Source: Rhyzopertha dominica
Taxonomy: Eukaryota; Arthropoda; Insecta; Coleoptera; Bostrichidae
NCBI GenBank assembly: GCA_025024175.1
Contig: QCXZ01000003.1
Coordinates: forward strand, 15,644,392-15,708,391
DNA: 64,000 nucleotides
Direction: 5' to 3'
How positions within the stretch are numbered: the first letter of the stretch is position 1; each line of letters begins with the position of its first letter. Under the pieces are notes generated by a model. That model had not been told where the DNA came from. It searched no databases and saw only the letters and a list, made by a program, of their open reading frames with translations. Both the position numbers and the translations under genes were made by a program. Below, one piece after another: positions 11,758 to 24,900 of the stretch.

Positions 11758-12139
11758 TTTCTACAACAATAATCCTATAATATATACACATATTTGTTAT
11801 CGACAGAAATTTTACATAACTAATAAAACCTAAATTCAAGTAGTTATTGGCGTTTCCTTTTAAAATCATATGAATCAAATTCAAAAGCAAAATATAAGTG
11901 GTTTGTGAATTTGATTACGACGTATATGTCACCTTATATATTTTTTCTAGTCATTGTATTGTACAAAAAATTTAGCATTGTGATATATGCGAAATACATC
12001 TAGCATATACTTGTTAAGTTTAAATTTCCAAAAGATTCCTTTCCTATATAATAGAGCTGCCTAGTTAAACCTCAATTGTGTAAGTTACATGTTCCATTTT
12101 TGTAATCTTAATGTAATTATTGGATTGTTGTTGTAGAAA

Positions 12140-12179
12140 GCCCTGACGAAGACTGCAATAAAGCAGTCGAAAGCTCGGC
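12140..12179 (+). ncRNA. hammerhead ribozyme (plus strand)
   Basis: CTGACGA at 12143-12149; helix II GACTGC (12151-12156) with GCAGTC (12163-12168) closing a 6-nt loop; GAAA at 12169-12172; AGCU helix III; predicted cleavage after C12176. Helix I pairs GCC (12140-12142) with GGC (12177-12179). It differs from the 11.7-kb copy mainly in the helix II loop, so pairing has been kept. Confidence 0.84.
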
Positions 12180-12299
12180 AAACATAAAGAGTATTCCTTG
12201 ATTTTTACCACCAGGTCGAATTCCCCCAAGAAATCTTACCTTAATAGTGACATTAGACGACCGCAAATAATTTTATTCAATATTTATATAAATATACAA

Positions 12300-14083
12300 G
12301 GGTTAAACCGTCACCCCAGGATCGTTCCTGAGGACACTTGCCACCGGTGTTTGTCTTTTTCTTTAAAAAATTTACTTTTTGCCTTAGATACCGCCATTGA
12401 CACTATCAAGCAGTTGATCATTGTTCACACACAGTTTAAGAGTACAATTATGACTCATCAATGTAATTATGGAAATAACACAAACAATGAAAAGATGAGA
12501 TTCACTATTTTGGAACTTCACGTTGACTTGGATCCCCTGCTGTTCATCGTTGACCCCTGGGGGTCGATATAGACCGCTTTGGGAATCAATGATTTACATA
12601 AACGCAACTTGTAATGTGTTTGATAGATTCAGAATTAAACGGCCAGTTATCAGCATTAAACCACGGTATTAATACCTTCAACATTGACCCAAAAAGGTTG
12701 TTCTCACATACTAACGATATATTACAAAAAAAACGAGGGTCGGAGATTTTTTATGTCTTTCACGCTCACTTTCCTCTCCCTCAATTTATCATGTCTGTCA
12801 TTAAACACCCTTAACAGCTCAGCTTTGTCTTTATCACGGACGGAGGTACAAATAAATAAGGCGGGCAGGATCGCACCGTTATCAAATGAAACTGTTGAAA
12901 AGAGACATTCAACAACAATAAGACCGACGGAGAACTTCGTAAGACCTACAAATCCACAAACAAATCGCCCACTTAACCATAAAGCATCGCTCTCGGCCGA
13001 CCCTACATTTTACTCCGCACGCCTGCAGGAGATGTGCATGTAAACCCTGACAGTTGTATTACGTAACAGCAACAATGATGCGGGTTTCTGGTGCACGTAT
13101 TATTTATTACAGAAAATACCAAAATCATTCGTGCCGAAAGAAAACATCTTTGTTGCAATGACGTGCCAAGCGGCAGAGAGTAGAAGCATTGTGAAAGTGG
13201 ACAATTAAAGCTGTAGACTTCGTATTAATTATTTATAAGGTATGAATATTTTATTGCCATTGTATACTTTCTGTTAATATTCTGGTATATACGCTTTCTT
13301 ATCTTACCTTATATTTTAATTACAATCGTTAAAGCTATAACTTGAATTTCTAAAACCTAAACCTCGTTACATTATGTTTACGTTTCAGCAAATTTTTATG
13401 TCTTCTTAAGGGCTAATAAGAGAGAAGGACAAATGGTTAACGTCACATCGCTCATATACGCACTTTATCATTAAAGTTGTTATAAAGAAAAGCAAAAACG
13501 CTTAAAGATGAACATAGATATGAGAACCCCTATTGAAAAGATCCTTCTCGAGACAAAAATTATAAATCTTTTGATTTCAAGAGAGCACAATCTAACATAT
13601 AAGCTGAACCTCAAAATACAACATAAAAGGACAGGTTATCAAAATGTGAAAATTAGGCTTTTTAGAATTACGTCATCTAATATGTCTTCCGAGGGACACC
13701 CAGTGCGAGCGTAGGAAACCATGTAGACCCAAAATGTTCTGACGCGTAACTGATAGAGTTGGTTTGTTTATGACGTGGTTCATGATCAAGTCGTTCAAAC
13801 TGAACGACTCATGCCTTGTTTCGTTTGATTTGGCGTCGTTCGTGCGACGTTCATAGCCGACGAGACTACGCGACGACATAACAACGATATAAATATGCTG
13901 TGATGAGAGACTGGTTTCACTTTCAATTATTCCAATTCAACAATTCTATAAGAACAATCCTAAATCAATTAAGAANAATGGATCTGTGCCGTTTNAGAAG
14001 TGNAGGACCGTAAGACTTGTTTACCAGTGTTCTACGAGAACGGACCTGTTTTTGAATAATTGCGCTTTTAACGAATATTATAA
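12300..14083. other. interval with an unsupported ORF and promoter-like patch
   Basis: A plus-strand frame at 12684-13043 (about 119 codons) is open but unrecognised; its second half is GC-richer and follows a pyrimidine-rich tract ending CAG near 12819, so a single exon or conserved element is possible. At 13660-13910 a GC-richer patch ends in a TATA-like GATATAAATATG near 13886. Ns lie at 13976, 13995 and 14003. Confidence 0.35.
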
Positions 14084-14091
14084 CTGCACTC

Positions 14092-15318
14092 CAGTGGCGG
14101 CTGGTGACAAATTCTATTGNGTCGGCAGTAAAAACTTTGGTCCACTCTAGTTAGTCAATATTATTTATTTATAAATTAGTAAATAATTTTGTATATACTC
14201 GTAGTTGTTGTTGTTTATTACTTGCTACTTCTGTAAATTTTCATATCGTCGCAAGTTAAAAAGATAGTTCATTTGGTAACAAATAGCCTAATCTGGCAAC
14301 TAGCTACATAATTTCAACGTTAGGCGTGCACCTGTACTGCACCGGAAAGGATAAGTCGATATATGCCGACCCCATCCGAAAATGTATTCGGAAGTCCGGC
14401 AGACAGCATTAAGCGATTATATGGGTATCGGCGCTTACTTATTTTGTTATTTTCTTTTTGTGTGAAATTTTTCAATGATTTCAGATTGACTAAATTTATA
14501 ACATGTATTTAATTAATTCTATTAAATGTTTGAAGGTATCTGCTTTAAAATTGTTTATTTAAGAGGATAGTTCTTACAATAATCTTGGGAAAATGAAAAA
14601 TTTCGTAGAACATTCGGGTAGTTTTTCGTGATTTCAGTATTGAACTATATATATAATTGTTGTTCAATGTACATGTCAAAATTAATTTTCCGAATCCGAC
14701 GATTATGAATGCCGGGCCTCCTTTATTAACTTCAATAAAAACATATATACCTAAAATTAAATTATAATTATAAAAAAACTGTAAGCATGTAAAGGGTGTC
14801 AATCAGATAATTTGTAATACTCAGTAGGAAACAGAAGTATAATTGGTTGATTAAAAAAAAAGCTTGAAATAATTGAAATAAATGATGAAGTCCGTTTTAA
14901 CGTTTTATGCTGTCTGCCGGACCAAGCATTGCCGAGTCTAGATTTTCGCCTCGGGATTCAATATGCGCGCAGGGTTGCGTCTTTGTTCAGCTCATAGGAA
15001 AACGATTGTATTGCTTCCTTATACGAATATACGATGCGGTCTGCCGACCCAGCGCTTGGATCGCGGGCCTGGATGAACACACATACACGGCCCAGCCACG
15101 GTTGCCGAGTAGCGTAAATTTTTCGGTATAACCCGTAAAAATGTGATTTTGGCTAATTATTAATTTGATGGTAATGGAAAAAAATACGCTCCAACTGTTT
15201 CAAGATATCTGAACATAATAAAACAAAATATACATAAAATACGAAAAAAAAATAATTTCTTTGATCAAAATTATGGGTCGGCAGTGCCAACCCTGCCGAC
15301 CCGGACGAGCCGCCACTG
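14092..15318. mobile_element. hAT-type element, 1227 bp, 8-bp TSD
   Basis: The terminal inverted repeat CAGTGGCGGCT occurs at 14092 and, reversed, up to 15318. Flanks are CTGCACTC (14084-14091) and CTGTACTC (15319-15326), an 8-bp duplication with one change. Subterminal inverted motifs built on CCGGCAGACAGCAT lie near 14393 and 14908, and GTCGGCAG recurs near both ends. No transposase frame is seen, so it is non-autonomous. One N lies at 14120. Confidence 0.82.
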
Positions 15319-15326
15319 CTGTACTC

Positions 15327-15820
15327 GCAAGTAAGGAAACTATCGGTACCATGTCAGGACTCACGTTGCGCTGTCTAAGCATGTCCAACAGTTCGGTTGC
15401 TCGATGATGGTGATCCAAATCTAGAGATTATTTGAACGATTGGAATTTAGTCGAATGTCCCAGCTGTAATGACTGATGTTAGTATTAAGCACGGTAGTAG
15501 ATAGAGAGGTATACGCACGATGCCGAGTGGAGCGGGCCGATTCCGTAGCCAGTCACGTTAGAGAGAGATAGAGTATAGTGGGAATAGCTACGTTTTGCAT
15601 GAGGTTACTTTACAGCGCACGCTATGTTGATAATACCAATTTGATTTCCAAAATTACCTAAGCGAGTAGCGATCATTCATTTATCTTTCAAAAAGTTTGG
15701 AAATGATAAGATTCTTTTTTTCTTATATTATATCATCAGTAATTTTTGATCTCTAGACATTTTTTTCTACGACAAACGGTTCTCGTGATATTAGCAAAAA
15801 TCCATAAAGTAAAATCTTTT
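15327..15820. other. flank of the hAT element
   Basis: A minus-strand frame from about 15418 runs up to the hAT boundary and, when the element is ignored, stays open for about 30 codons in the left flank (14091-14000). It could be an interrupted exon or transposon ORF, but I recognise no family. The rest is unremarkable. Confidence 0.3.
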
Positions 15821-15829
15821 TTTTTCTAA

Positions 15830-16340
15830 ATAACTCGAAAATTATTAACCAACCAAAACAATTGCAAGAGTGCTTTTCGATCAGAAATTTAATGTTCTAT
15901 ATAATAGCAAAATTTAAAAATAGTTGCGTGGACAGGGTCCAAAATTCATTTTTTTGGAAATATTTCGAAAATGTCAAAATTTTGGAAACATTGTTTAAAC
16001 ACTTTTTGTGTGAAATTTTATTTCCTATCGGGTATTTTCTGAGATATTTGGGTTTTTTTAAATGACCGTTTTTTACTTTTAAACAATTTTCTGTACCGAA
16101 AATTTATAGGGACTAATAATACTCGCAATTAGTAGTATAATCACATACTAAAAGACAAAAAATAAAAGTTTGCAAAAAGGNCCCTATACCCTACTCACCT
16201 CAAAAACAACATGCTGCTTTGGGTAGTTGAGATTTATATGTATGTTAAATTTTAAGTTCATATGTTGTCTTTCGAAAGTTATTTACAGACATACAAACAC
16301 GAAATTTTTGCTCAAATTTTGGAGGTAAAAAATACGTCGT
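15830..16340 (+). repeat. dispersed repeat R2, plus copy
   Basis: Matches the reverse complement of about 62212-62530. Shared landmarks in order are AACTCGAAAATT, TTGCAAGAGT, TGGACAGGGT, GGAAATATTTC, GGGTAGTTGAGATTTATATG-like and TTTCGAAAGTTAT. It is non-coding and contains one N at 16181. The element class is unknown. Confidence 0.65.
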
Positions 16341-16349
16341 GAACTGCCC

Positions 16350-19165
16350 TGAGGTGAAAACTTGTTCTGCAAATCTGAAGACTAATCATACAGTTGTTTA
16401 GAGCATCTCTAATGAAGTAAGAGGGACTAGTACCATAAAGTGCTGCACTATGAAAGCAAACTACCTGCGATAATTATATGTTTAGTTTAGGGTTAGATCG
16501 AACACAAAGTATATATGTACATATTGATGTTGGACTTATGAATTATGTGACTAGGTAGGTATTATATTTAGGCTAATGGATATACACCCATTGGTTCATT
16601 TCTCTTAGCCCTGAAAAAGAAATAATAATTTGTCAAAGCGTAGGCATGTAACGAAGTTGGTATATATCAATAATAGCTATTTAAGTAACGAGGACGTAAT
16701 GATGAACTTTACCAGGCAAGCTGTGATAAAGGAGATGAGCTTGATAAAGTTCAATTACGTACGAGTTGCGTGGAAAGCTTTGTGTCATTGTGTCTGAGAA
16801 AAATTAATATTGCACATTACTACCTTAAAGTTCTTAAATATAATGAATATTTTTAACACGTGACAACGTGTAACGTAGCGTCATATTTGTAATACGTATG
16901 GGTGTTATATTGAATTAAATAAGAAGTAAAGCCGCCTTTGGTGATCGAGGTGCATACATAGGTAGCTGGCGGTCGTCGCATTTTGCAGTTCCCGGGTTCG
17001 CTTTAGAAGTGGGCACATCGTATTCCTCGGATCGTACTGCACAGTTTACCAGACTCAAACTGATATACTAAATTAATGATAGGGCCCCGGACCACACGAT
17101 CGACCCCCAAAATTTGAAACCGATTGGTCCATAAACAAAAAAGTTAAGTGGTCATCTGCCTCGATCACCGATATAGCACCAGAAAAAAAAATTGTAGCCG
17201 ATGAAGGAAACATTATAGTCTCTATAATTTAAGGAGCAACAGTACCATCCCTATAGGTATAGCTAATACATATGACTACTTATCAATCACATCTATAGAT
17301 TCGTTGTAAGCATATATAAATACACCCGGCCAACAACATTTCAGCCTGTGATGTTTCTAGCCAATCACATTCCTATTTTTCGTTGTTCCGTGCAGCTGTG
17401 GCTTCAAAGCTCGGAACACAAACCACGGCAACGATTAATTATAGGTATTTACTGGACTGAATAGCTCGGTTTCTAATTAATCATTCAACGACTGCCTGAT
17501 TTCAGAACTAATTAAATCTAATTTGTTTTGTTGCCTCCGGTGATAAACTGGATTCCACAAATATTCCCTAATTAGGTAAAGGAATCCCTGGCTTGGACAA
17601 AGGGTGAAGCGTTGTAAGCCAGAATGGAATACGCGGCGTTTTTGGTCTTTTGCTAAAGGATTAAATATAATCACATAAAAGCTGAAAAGTTCAAGACAGC
17701 CTCTCTGAGCGTGAATGATGAAACGGATTCGTAGCTTGATTAACGTTTGTGCGCAATTTCAAACGAAAACTTTTCACAAACAGCTCACACCTGTTGGCAG
17801 ATGTTTTTGTTGATTATACCTTTGTACTTGGGCAGCTATTACATTTTCCTGAAATAAACAACATGTGTGTTATGCAAATGAATTAGTCTAAATTTTATAT
17901 CAACTTCTGTGTAACATTAAATATAATTGATGCTTTTCAGTAAATAACGTACAGAAATTGTAAACACCCTTTGAATAACTGTTAGAACTGGAAGCCAATT
18001 TGATGATGTAGGGGCCAGGGTACCTTAAGTTATACTCATTGCTCTATTCAACTACTGTACATAGACTTTTCTCGTGTGCGCGCTATTTATCCATACTGGA
18101 CAACGGTACCGGAACCCTTACAGTCTAACAACCCTGGAACTTTATCCCTACTAATGCCGTGACGTCAAATTAGACGCCGAACGATATGCACGGAGTCTTA
18201 GGGCGTAGTATACAATTTATTACAAAAATTAGGAATTTGCTGCGTAATTTCAAGAGCATTTAACACTTCGTCGTCGTCTCTTAGGACTATTACTGTTTCT
18301 GACATTTGCAGCGGGCTCTACCTGTCGAGAATATGATATAAAGTCTGTATAAACCTTAATAAAATTATAAGCTGACGACAAACTGGTGAAAGTTAAATAT
18401 CGCTAAATTCGGCTAAAATTATAAAGTATTTGCAGTATTTCAATTTAAGTTAGTTACGTATTAGTGCTAAATAGTACGTATTCCGCACAAGATTCCAGGT
18501 AAATGTTGAGAAGTGATTGAATTTTGCGAACTTAAAATTTAGCGTTGCCAGTCAGTCAAATTTTATATTCGTTTTAGTTTAAACACTAGCAACTTGTATA
18601 ATCACGATAAATATAGTCTTCCAATTCGCATAAGGTTATATTGCTAGTCCCTATGTATAAAAATCAATTGCTCTCGCAGTGGGTTTATTGTAGACTTATG
18701 CTGCTACCACACAAATCCTCCTAGTTCCCATACTGGAAATTATGATCCTGTTTAGAAAAGAAGATGTGCTACCATTTAGAACAGCTTTAGATATAAATCT
18801 GGATAATAATTGTTACACATATTTGTTTTTTTGCGCGTATAAGAAGTACCCGTTTATAAGGATATCAGCAGAATTTATAGTAAAACGTTTAACCCTTATT
18901 CAAGTGGACTGAATCCGGTACTGAAGCAATGCCTGTGCGGTGTACCTGCTACAAATTTATGACCGGTATGTCGTCATTTTCTAAAGGAGTTAAAATACTT
19001 TACAGCGGCAATATAACCTTAGAAGACTGGGAGAAATATACATTTATGTACAGGTTGTTCCAATTACCGCGCACATCCAATCGACGGATTTATTTGAAAT
19101 CTTAGGGGAAAATGATTCGAACAAAAGTTATATAACCTAAGGAGTATTCGATAAATGGATACGAC
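16350..19165. other. non-coding interval
   Basis: An imperfect inverted pair (GTGATCGAGG near 16942 and CCTCGATCAC near 17159) bounds a GC-richer 240-bp segment that may be an old transposon. Otherwise AT-rich; no credible genes or RNA genes. Confidence 0.45.
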
Positions 19166-19170
19166 ATTGT

Positions 19171-19190
19171 TATACAGGGTGTTCATTTTT
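19171..19190 (+). mobile_element. TACAGGGTGT-type transposon end
   Basis: TATACAGGGTGT followed by TCATTT is a common insect transposon terminus. An oppositely oriented ACACCCTGTATAAT at 20562-20575 could be its partner, giving a nested unit of about 1.4 kb, but the motif is so common that the pairing is uncertain. Confidence 0.4.
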
Positions 19191-19250
19191 CGAGTTCCGT
19201 ACTAACTTTTTATGTGGGCTAAGATATAATACAGTAAAATGACACTACAT

Positions 19251-20105
19251 ATACAGGGTGCGGCAAAAATATCTGACGGTTTTCGCAAGGGCGTGGCGGG
19301 AAGAGGGGGCATCGGAGGAAGGGGCGAGAGTAGTCATTGTATTCAATATGGTTTGCCTTTTCTGTCACCATGGATAAGTTGAGTGAGGTACATCGTGCGT
19401 TTGTTGGGGAAAAGCAACGAATCGGTCGTGCTAACCCAGCGCGCATTTCGACCGAGTTTCAATGTTGGTCACCACGATAGTGCCATCTCGGAACATGATT
19501 TTACAGTGGGTGAGAGACTTTAAGGAAATGACTCAAGCAACTAAACGTAAACAAAGGGGAAGACCACGATCTGTGAGAATACCAGAAAATGTGGAAGCAA
19601 TGCGTCGCGTGATCGAATGGTGTCTCCAACATCTTTTTCAGAAACAGCAAGTCATGCCAAATGATCCTGAGGTTGCAATTCCTGAGTAAGCAAAATTTTG
19701 TAAGGATGAAAGTGCAAGCCCACGTTCGGTCTGAAATGTTCAAAGCACCAGAATGACGACGTACCGAACGACGCATCGCGCGACGCACTGTTGCCACATT
19801 TTCTGATGTTCTCACAGATGGTGATCGTGGTTTTCCCCTTTGTTTACGTTTAGTTGCTTGAGCCGTTTCCCTAAAGTTTCTCACCCACTGTAAAATCGTG
19901 TTCCAAGATGGCAATCTGCCGTGGCGACCAACATTGAAATGTACGCCAATTCGTTGTTAAAAAAAAACTTTTCCACAACAAACGCACGACGTGCTGCACT
20001 CAGCTGCTTCATGGTGATTGAAATGGCAAGCCATATTGAGTTCAATGACTACTCTCGCCTCTTACTCCGACGCCCCCTCTCCTTGCCACGCCCTTGCGAA
20101 AAATT
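19251..20105. mobile_element. Tc/mariner-derived fold-back element
   Basis: Two inverted arms (about 19275-19640 and 19740-20105) each encode the N-terminal helix-turn-helix part of a Tc/mariner-family transposase. The left arm, plus strand, has ATG at 19370 with MDKLSEVHRAFV, then ILQWVRDF and KRKQRGRPRSVR. The right arm, minus strand, has NTILQWVRNF and KRKQRGKPRS. The left terminus is ATACAGGGTGCGGC; the right lacks about 25 bp. The centre retains HFHPYK-like sequence on the minus strand. No catalytic domain remains in either arm. Confidence 0.72.
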
Positions 20106-20109
20106 ACAT

Positions 20110-20575
20110 ATATAATTAATTCGTGAAATTCAATAGCATTTGGATTTTGAACGGAAAGTTAAATAGAAAACAATTATAAACCATTTTGCAAAAGCTAGAC
20201 ACACAGTTTTGATCATGCTGGCGTACCATGCGTTTTGCTAAGGCACTGACAATTAGTTTAGAATGTATTCTGCATACAAACCAATCAGATCTGGTAATAA
20301 TCTTTCTCAGTAGTAATCCACATTAAAAATGTGCCAACAGACAAATACCTTCTTTACATGTTTACATGTTACATGAAAAAGTAAGTACTATTCGAGAACA
20401 TTCCAAAAAAGCAAGTTTGATACGCCACTGGAATATGGACGCCACTGGTGATCAGAAATATTTTAACAGTGTGGCGACGGTAATTCTGTACAATTTTGTT
20501 TTTAAACCTTTTTCAATATCTTTTGCGGTAAAGGAGCTATAGCCGCCAGGTCTTAGCTGTCACACCCTGTATAAT
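20110..20575. other. AT-rich flank ending in a transposon terminus
   Basis: Ends in ACACCCTGTATAAT (20562-20575), the reverse of the TACAGGGTGT terminus, preceded on the minus strand by sequence typical of such element ends (GACAGCTAAGACCTGGCGGC). No coding frame. Confidence 0.4.
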
Positions 20576-21110
20576 AAAATAAAAAGTTTGACCATTACTG
20601 ATTTAATAACACCTATATACTTTCCGCTATTCCGACATATCTGAGAAATAAAGACTATCATGGCTGAATTCACTTTCTGGCTAAGCGGGGCAGAGTGCCT
20701 GTGATAAAGCTAGGAAAAAACGTTACACTAATGAACCAGGCCGTTATTTTAACGACGCCACGGTCAGCGGGATGTACCCCCATTTCACGCCGTGCACCAT
20801 CTGTGGCAAAAAATGCCACTATTATTTCTAGATTCATAGCCAGCTATTAAAAGGTAGTTACCATCATTGAAAACGAGACGACGCTGCCGTTAGCAGGAAA
20901 AGGAGACAGTTTCTTCCTAAGGAGATCTCGAGGGAACATTTGAAAAACCATCAATAAGGAGTAATTGTGAGTAACTAGTTGTAAAAGGTATATCGTTACT
21001 ACCGAGTTATTCCTTCTAGCAGCATATTACATATCTATTGTATCAGTACGAAAGAGAACATTATATAGCATTAGAATTCGCTTTTAAAAGTAGGGCGATC
21101 TTAATACAGT

Positions 21111-21900
21111 CATACAGGATGTCCTAACTAAAATTTAAACTTTCTAAAATCTCCGCTTTTGTCCAGGTTTGGAAAAAATGCAGAAACATTAGGTCAATTT
21201 CAGCTTCAAAGATATTTCTGCATCTCTTATCAACTCCTTAAAAATTTTAAATAGCAAGAGGAGTCAAGTGACACCATTTTGAAGTTGCTTACATTGTCTA
21301 AGCAAGCATGTTGCTTTTTTCAGATATGAACAATTCATTTTTGAGCACACTGTCCAGATTAATGTGCGAGAAACAAAGACTTTAACGAATGTACTGCTAA
21401 AAATGTTCACTTCTAACTTACATACAATAGTACAACCGATCTTTGAAAGCTTGTTTAATGTTTTGCAACATTTCCGGCGTAAACAAACAGCAAAATTCTT
21501 CCTTGCAGCACATGAAGAAATTCGGGTGCTATAGTATAATCCATAAAAAAATTCAGAGTGGTTCAGTCGGGTGATCTAGCTGATGTGCATTCGACGGGAC
21601 TTCTGCAGCCAAATCGTTGTTTTGAAAAACGAGCATCTAGGAAGCCGGGTACTCGTAGGTTATAATGACAAGCATTTTATCCTGTTCAAGGAAAAGATTC
21701 AGGTTGTCTTCCACAGCTTATATGATTGAGGGATTAATAAGGACTATTTTTTTAGATTTATTTGCGACTTCACTGAAAATATATTGGTTGGTATCACTCC
21801 AATAATGCTATTCATTCCTGGTCACTTCACCGTTCAATTTTCATAAGAGAAACAAATGTAAAGTAGCTTTGTCTTTTATGAACGAAACTTGTGGTTTCTG
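21111..21900 (-). pseudogene. decayed Tc/mariner-family transposase
   Basis: The terminus CATACAGGATGTCC at 21111 bounds a minus-strand remnant. RSPVECTSARSPD followed by a stop and LNFF, near 21600-21545, matches the conserved W/G-P-ARSPDLTPLDFF region around the third catalytic acidic residue of insect Tc/mariner transposases. FLDARF just upstream of it also fits. Frames are broken in many places and the first two catalytic residues cannot be placed. The far end of the element is not clear. Confidence 0.6.
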
Positions 21901-21909
21901 ATAATCCCA

Positions 21910-24900
21910 CGAATACCACTTTTTAAGACTCTAGATTTTCCTAGTCCACCCAGAGCACAAAAAACCTGTTTACAGTTTGCATGAGTGTCCTGGTTTGGCA
22001 ATTGTGAAAAATTTAATGAGTTAAACAGTCCCGTAATTCTCCAATCTTTGAATTTGGAAAAGAAACATGGTTGCATAAACAATGAAAGCAGCTTCAAATG
22101 ATGTGTCACTAGATTCTTCTTCCTTCTTCCTACTTAAATTTTTTGAATATAGAATTTTGTTAAAGTTAAAACTGACCTGTTTCAGAATTTTTTCCAAACT
22201 TCTACAAATTCTGAGATTTTGTAGGGTAGAAATTATAATTGGGCTAATCTGTAGGTATATTCTATTATCGTAGAGCAGGATATTAGTTTTCAGCACTATT
22301 AAATTTCTTTTATTCTTGTGATAAATCTAAAAGTCGTGAATAAAAGGTACTCGTCTAATTTTTTCATATCACGAATAAACATACGGTTGGATTCTGTAGT
22401 TAGAAATATTTATTTAAATTCCCAACCTCTGCTTCGTTTCCTCTATTAGTGATAGACTTCATAAACCTTTCTACAGGAATACCATTAGAAAGAACATAAC
22501 GTTTAAATACTGCTAATTATTGGTCAAGATGAATAACGAATAGTAACGTGACCGTGAAACGCGCTGTGACGTTCCCATATACTATTGCTATCTCTCTCAT
22601 GACTAAAAAATTGCTTCGATGCGCGGTTGCTAGTACTATTATTATAGTAAATAGATATACCACTTTCCAATGCGATCTGTTACTTCATTAACCTTCATCA
22701 AAAGTCTATTACCTACATCTTAAAAGGAACTACAAACTCCAAAAGTATAGTTCTTTACTGTGCTTGTATCAGTATAAGTATAAATTCATGCAATCTTAGT
22801 AAATAGAACCTTCTATTACATAGTAAGTTGAGTACATCAAATCGTTCCTATGGTCTATAGTGTAAATTGCACTTTGCACTGATGCTAATCTTACCTGATC
22901 ACCATATTAGTTATCCTTTTGTTTTTGTTTGATTTTATAGAGGGCTTTACTAATTGTTTAAGATGCTTTTGTATGTAAAAAAAATAAAAGTTTTTACTAA
23001 CGGTTATTTTGTGCACATTTCTCTAATGACAGTGATAAGATATAAATAAATTACTTTCTGAAGAAACCTATTAACTTTTATTGTGCTTGCACGTTGCATT
23101 TGTATTATCTTAAAGTTCTGGAAACATTACTTCGATGCCACTGCTGCCGAGTGCGTATTGCTGCGGGTTGCATCAAAATTTTTTACCGCAGCAATCATTG
23201 AGCTCAATTCCAGCGATACGCCTTTCCACTCATATTTGTTAATTTAAATACTCGCATTACATTTAGGGTCGGCGTTTAAAAAGAAGGGTTTTAGGACGTC
23301 ATCCTCCCAAAAAAATAAAATAATTTAGTTAATATGTACCTACGTCGCATTGTGCATATACTCTCCTTACTGGAACTAGCTTGATTTTTTTGCAAGTTTA
23401 GGTAACTAAGTTTACATTGGCACAAGCCTATACGTCCAATGGTTTTATACAGTTGCTATAGCTCATTTTCATGGTTATCGCAGCACTCCACTCGAACTAA
23501 TACATATTTGTTTACATATGAGCATTTTGGACTCCCTGCTGTGTAAGTAAGTTGCAGTGTTGCTTTTCACCCTTGGTACAATGGTACTAGCGTTGTCTGA
23601 ATATTCAGGCAACGGTAATAGCCTATAGTAGGCGCATTTTCTTATTGTTTGCGAATATAATACATAAAACAAAAATAAAAGATAGTGAAATATTGAAAAA
23701 GGATCGACTACAATAATAATTTGCTAAAAACTTAAACCACAGCTATATCGTTAATAACATATACGTCAACCGCATGAAAATATGGCATTAATAATACATT
23801 TTTTTATAAATGGGTGCTACTATCATAAACTAAATAAGTATTTAGCACAGAAACCTTTGAATGTTATAGAAAATGTTATCAGAAAAAATTAGCGGTAACG
23901 TTATCAGTAACGGATGACTTTAAGCGGGAATTGTGGACGTCACAATCAAGAGCTTGATGGACAGTGTCCCAGAGTTTAATAAAATACACTAAATAGCTAT
24001 TACGTATTGTATTCTTAGGATGTAAAAGGCTACAAAATTAAATATCTTGAAGGCATAAATTGTTATGTTTTGAGGTGCGGGGAATAGTACTAACCCCCTC
24101 CAAATCGCAGGTTCACGGGCCGCCACTGACTATATCTAATAATAGACAAATCGGTATATCGAAAGTAAACCAAACAAACGGCAGCACACACGAATTTACC
24201 GATTAGCGCATGTTTAAAATTGTATCATTGTATTTCATACTGACATTCCACAACAAAAATGGTTGCATTTACTATACGGTGACGTGCTTGCCTCTTAAAA
24301 TCAAGGTACGGGCGTTTACATCGCTGTTATGTAACAATTTAGATACGGATTGCTCTCATATATGATTATTGAAGACAAAACGATAAAATAAGACCATTAA
24401 TAAAATTAGTTATCTACCTTTTTGAAGGATGCCTAAATAATTTCCATTGTTTTGATACCAAAAGATTTCTCGACTGAGCGTAAGAAGTAATCCGCGATTT
24501 GAAAGAAACGGAGCTACGGAAACAGCTAAGTGGAGAACTGATTTCCAATACTAACATTAACTTCAACTTCAATTTTACTAACAATGGTGTTTCCTGAAAT
24601 AAATTTTAATATTAGTGCAATGTTCAATAGATTATTCATATGGAGATACTGAAACCACTCATAATAAATTTATTTATAGTTCTTGAAAATGACCAATCAA
24701 GTACACAATAGATTTGGTTTGAATTTTAATCCATTCAGGACTCATTGCAGTGTCGCATATATGAGTCTTATAAAATATGTATTGATATGTTTTTTCAAAT
24801 GTAAGCATTAAAATTACTTAATCAGCAGATTTGAATATATTTTCTACTCCAAAGCAAGCTATTACGCGTCCCCTTTTGGCCACGCTAGGTTTTTGGCTAT

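Larger units (their letters stand above)
11637..12292 (+). mobile_element. fold-back hammerhead retroelement with 13-bp TSD
   Basis: The arms 11650-11774 and 12122-12247 are inverted repeats of about 125 bp, and each carries a hammerhead ribozyme. A 32-nt tail (12248-12279) follows the right arm only. ATATTTATATAAA occurs exactly at 11637-11649 and 12280-12292 as a 13-bp target duplication. Hammerheads in the pseudo-LTRs of Penelope-like elements (PLEs), their inverted LTR arrangements and their short one-sided extensions are known, so this fits a non-autonomous PLE derivative. The 347-bp centre has no reverse-transcriptase frame. Confidence 0.78.

Noticed and set aside
16940..17010. Possible tRNA-derived SINE head (GGGTTCGC like a B box)
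   Set aside because: No A box at the right distance and no cloverleaf.
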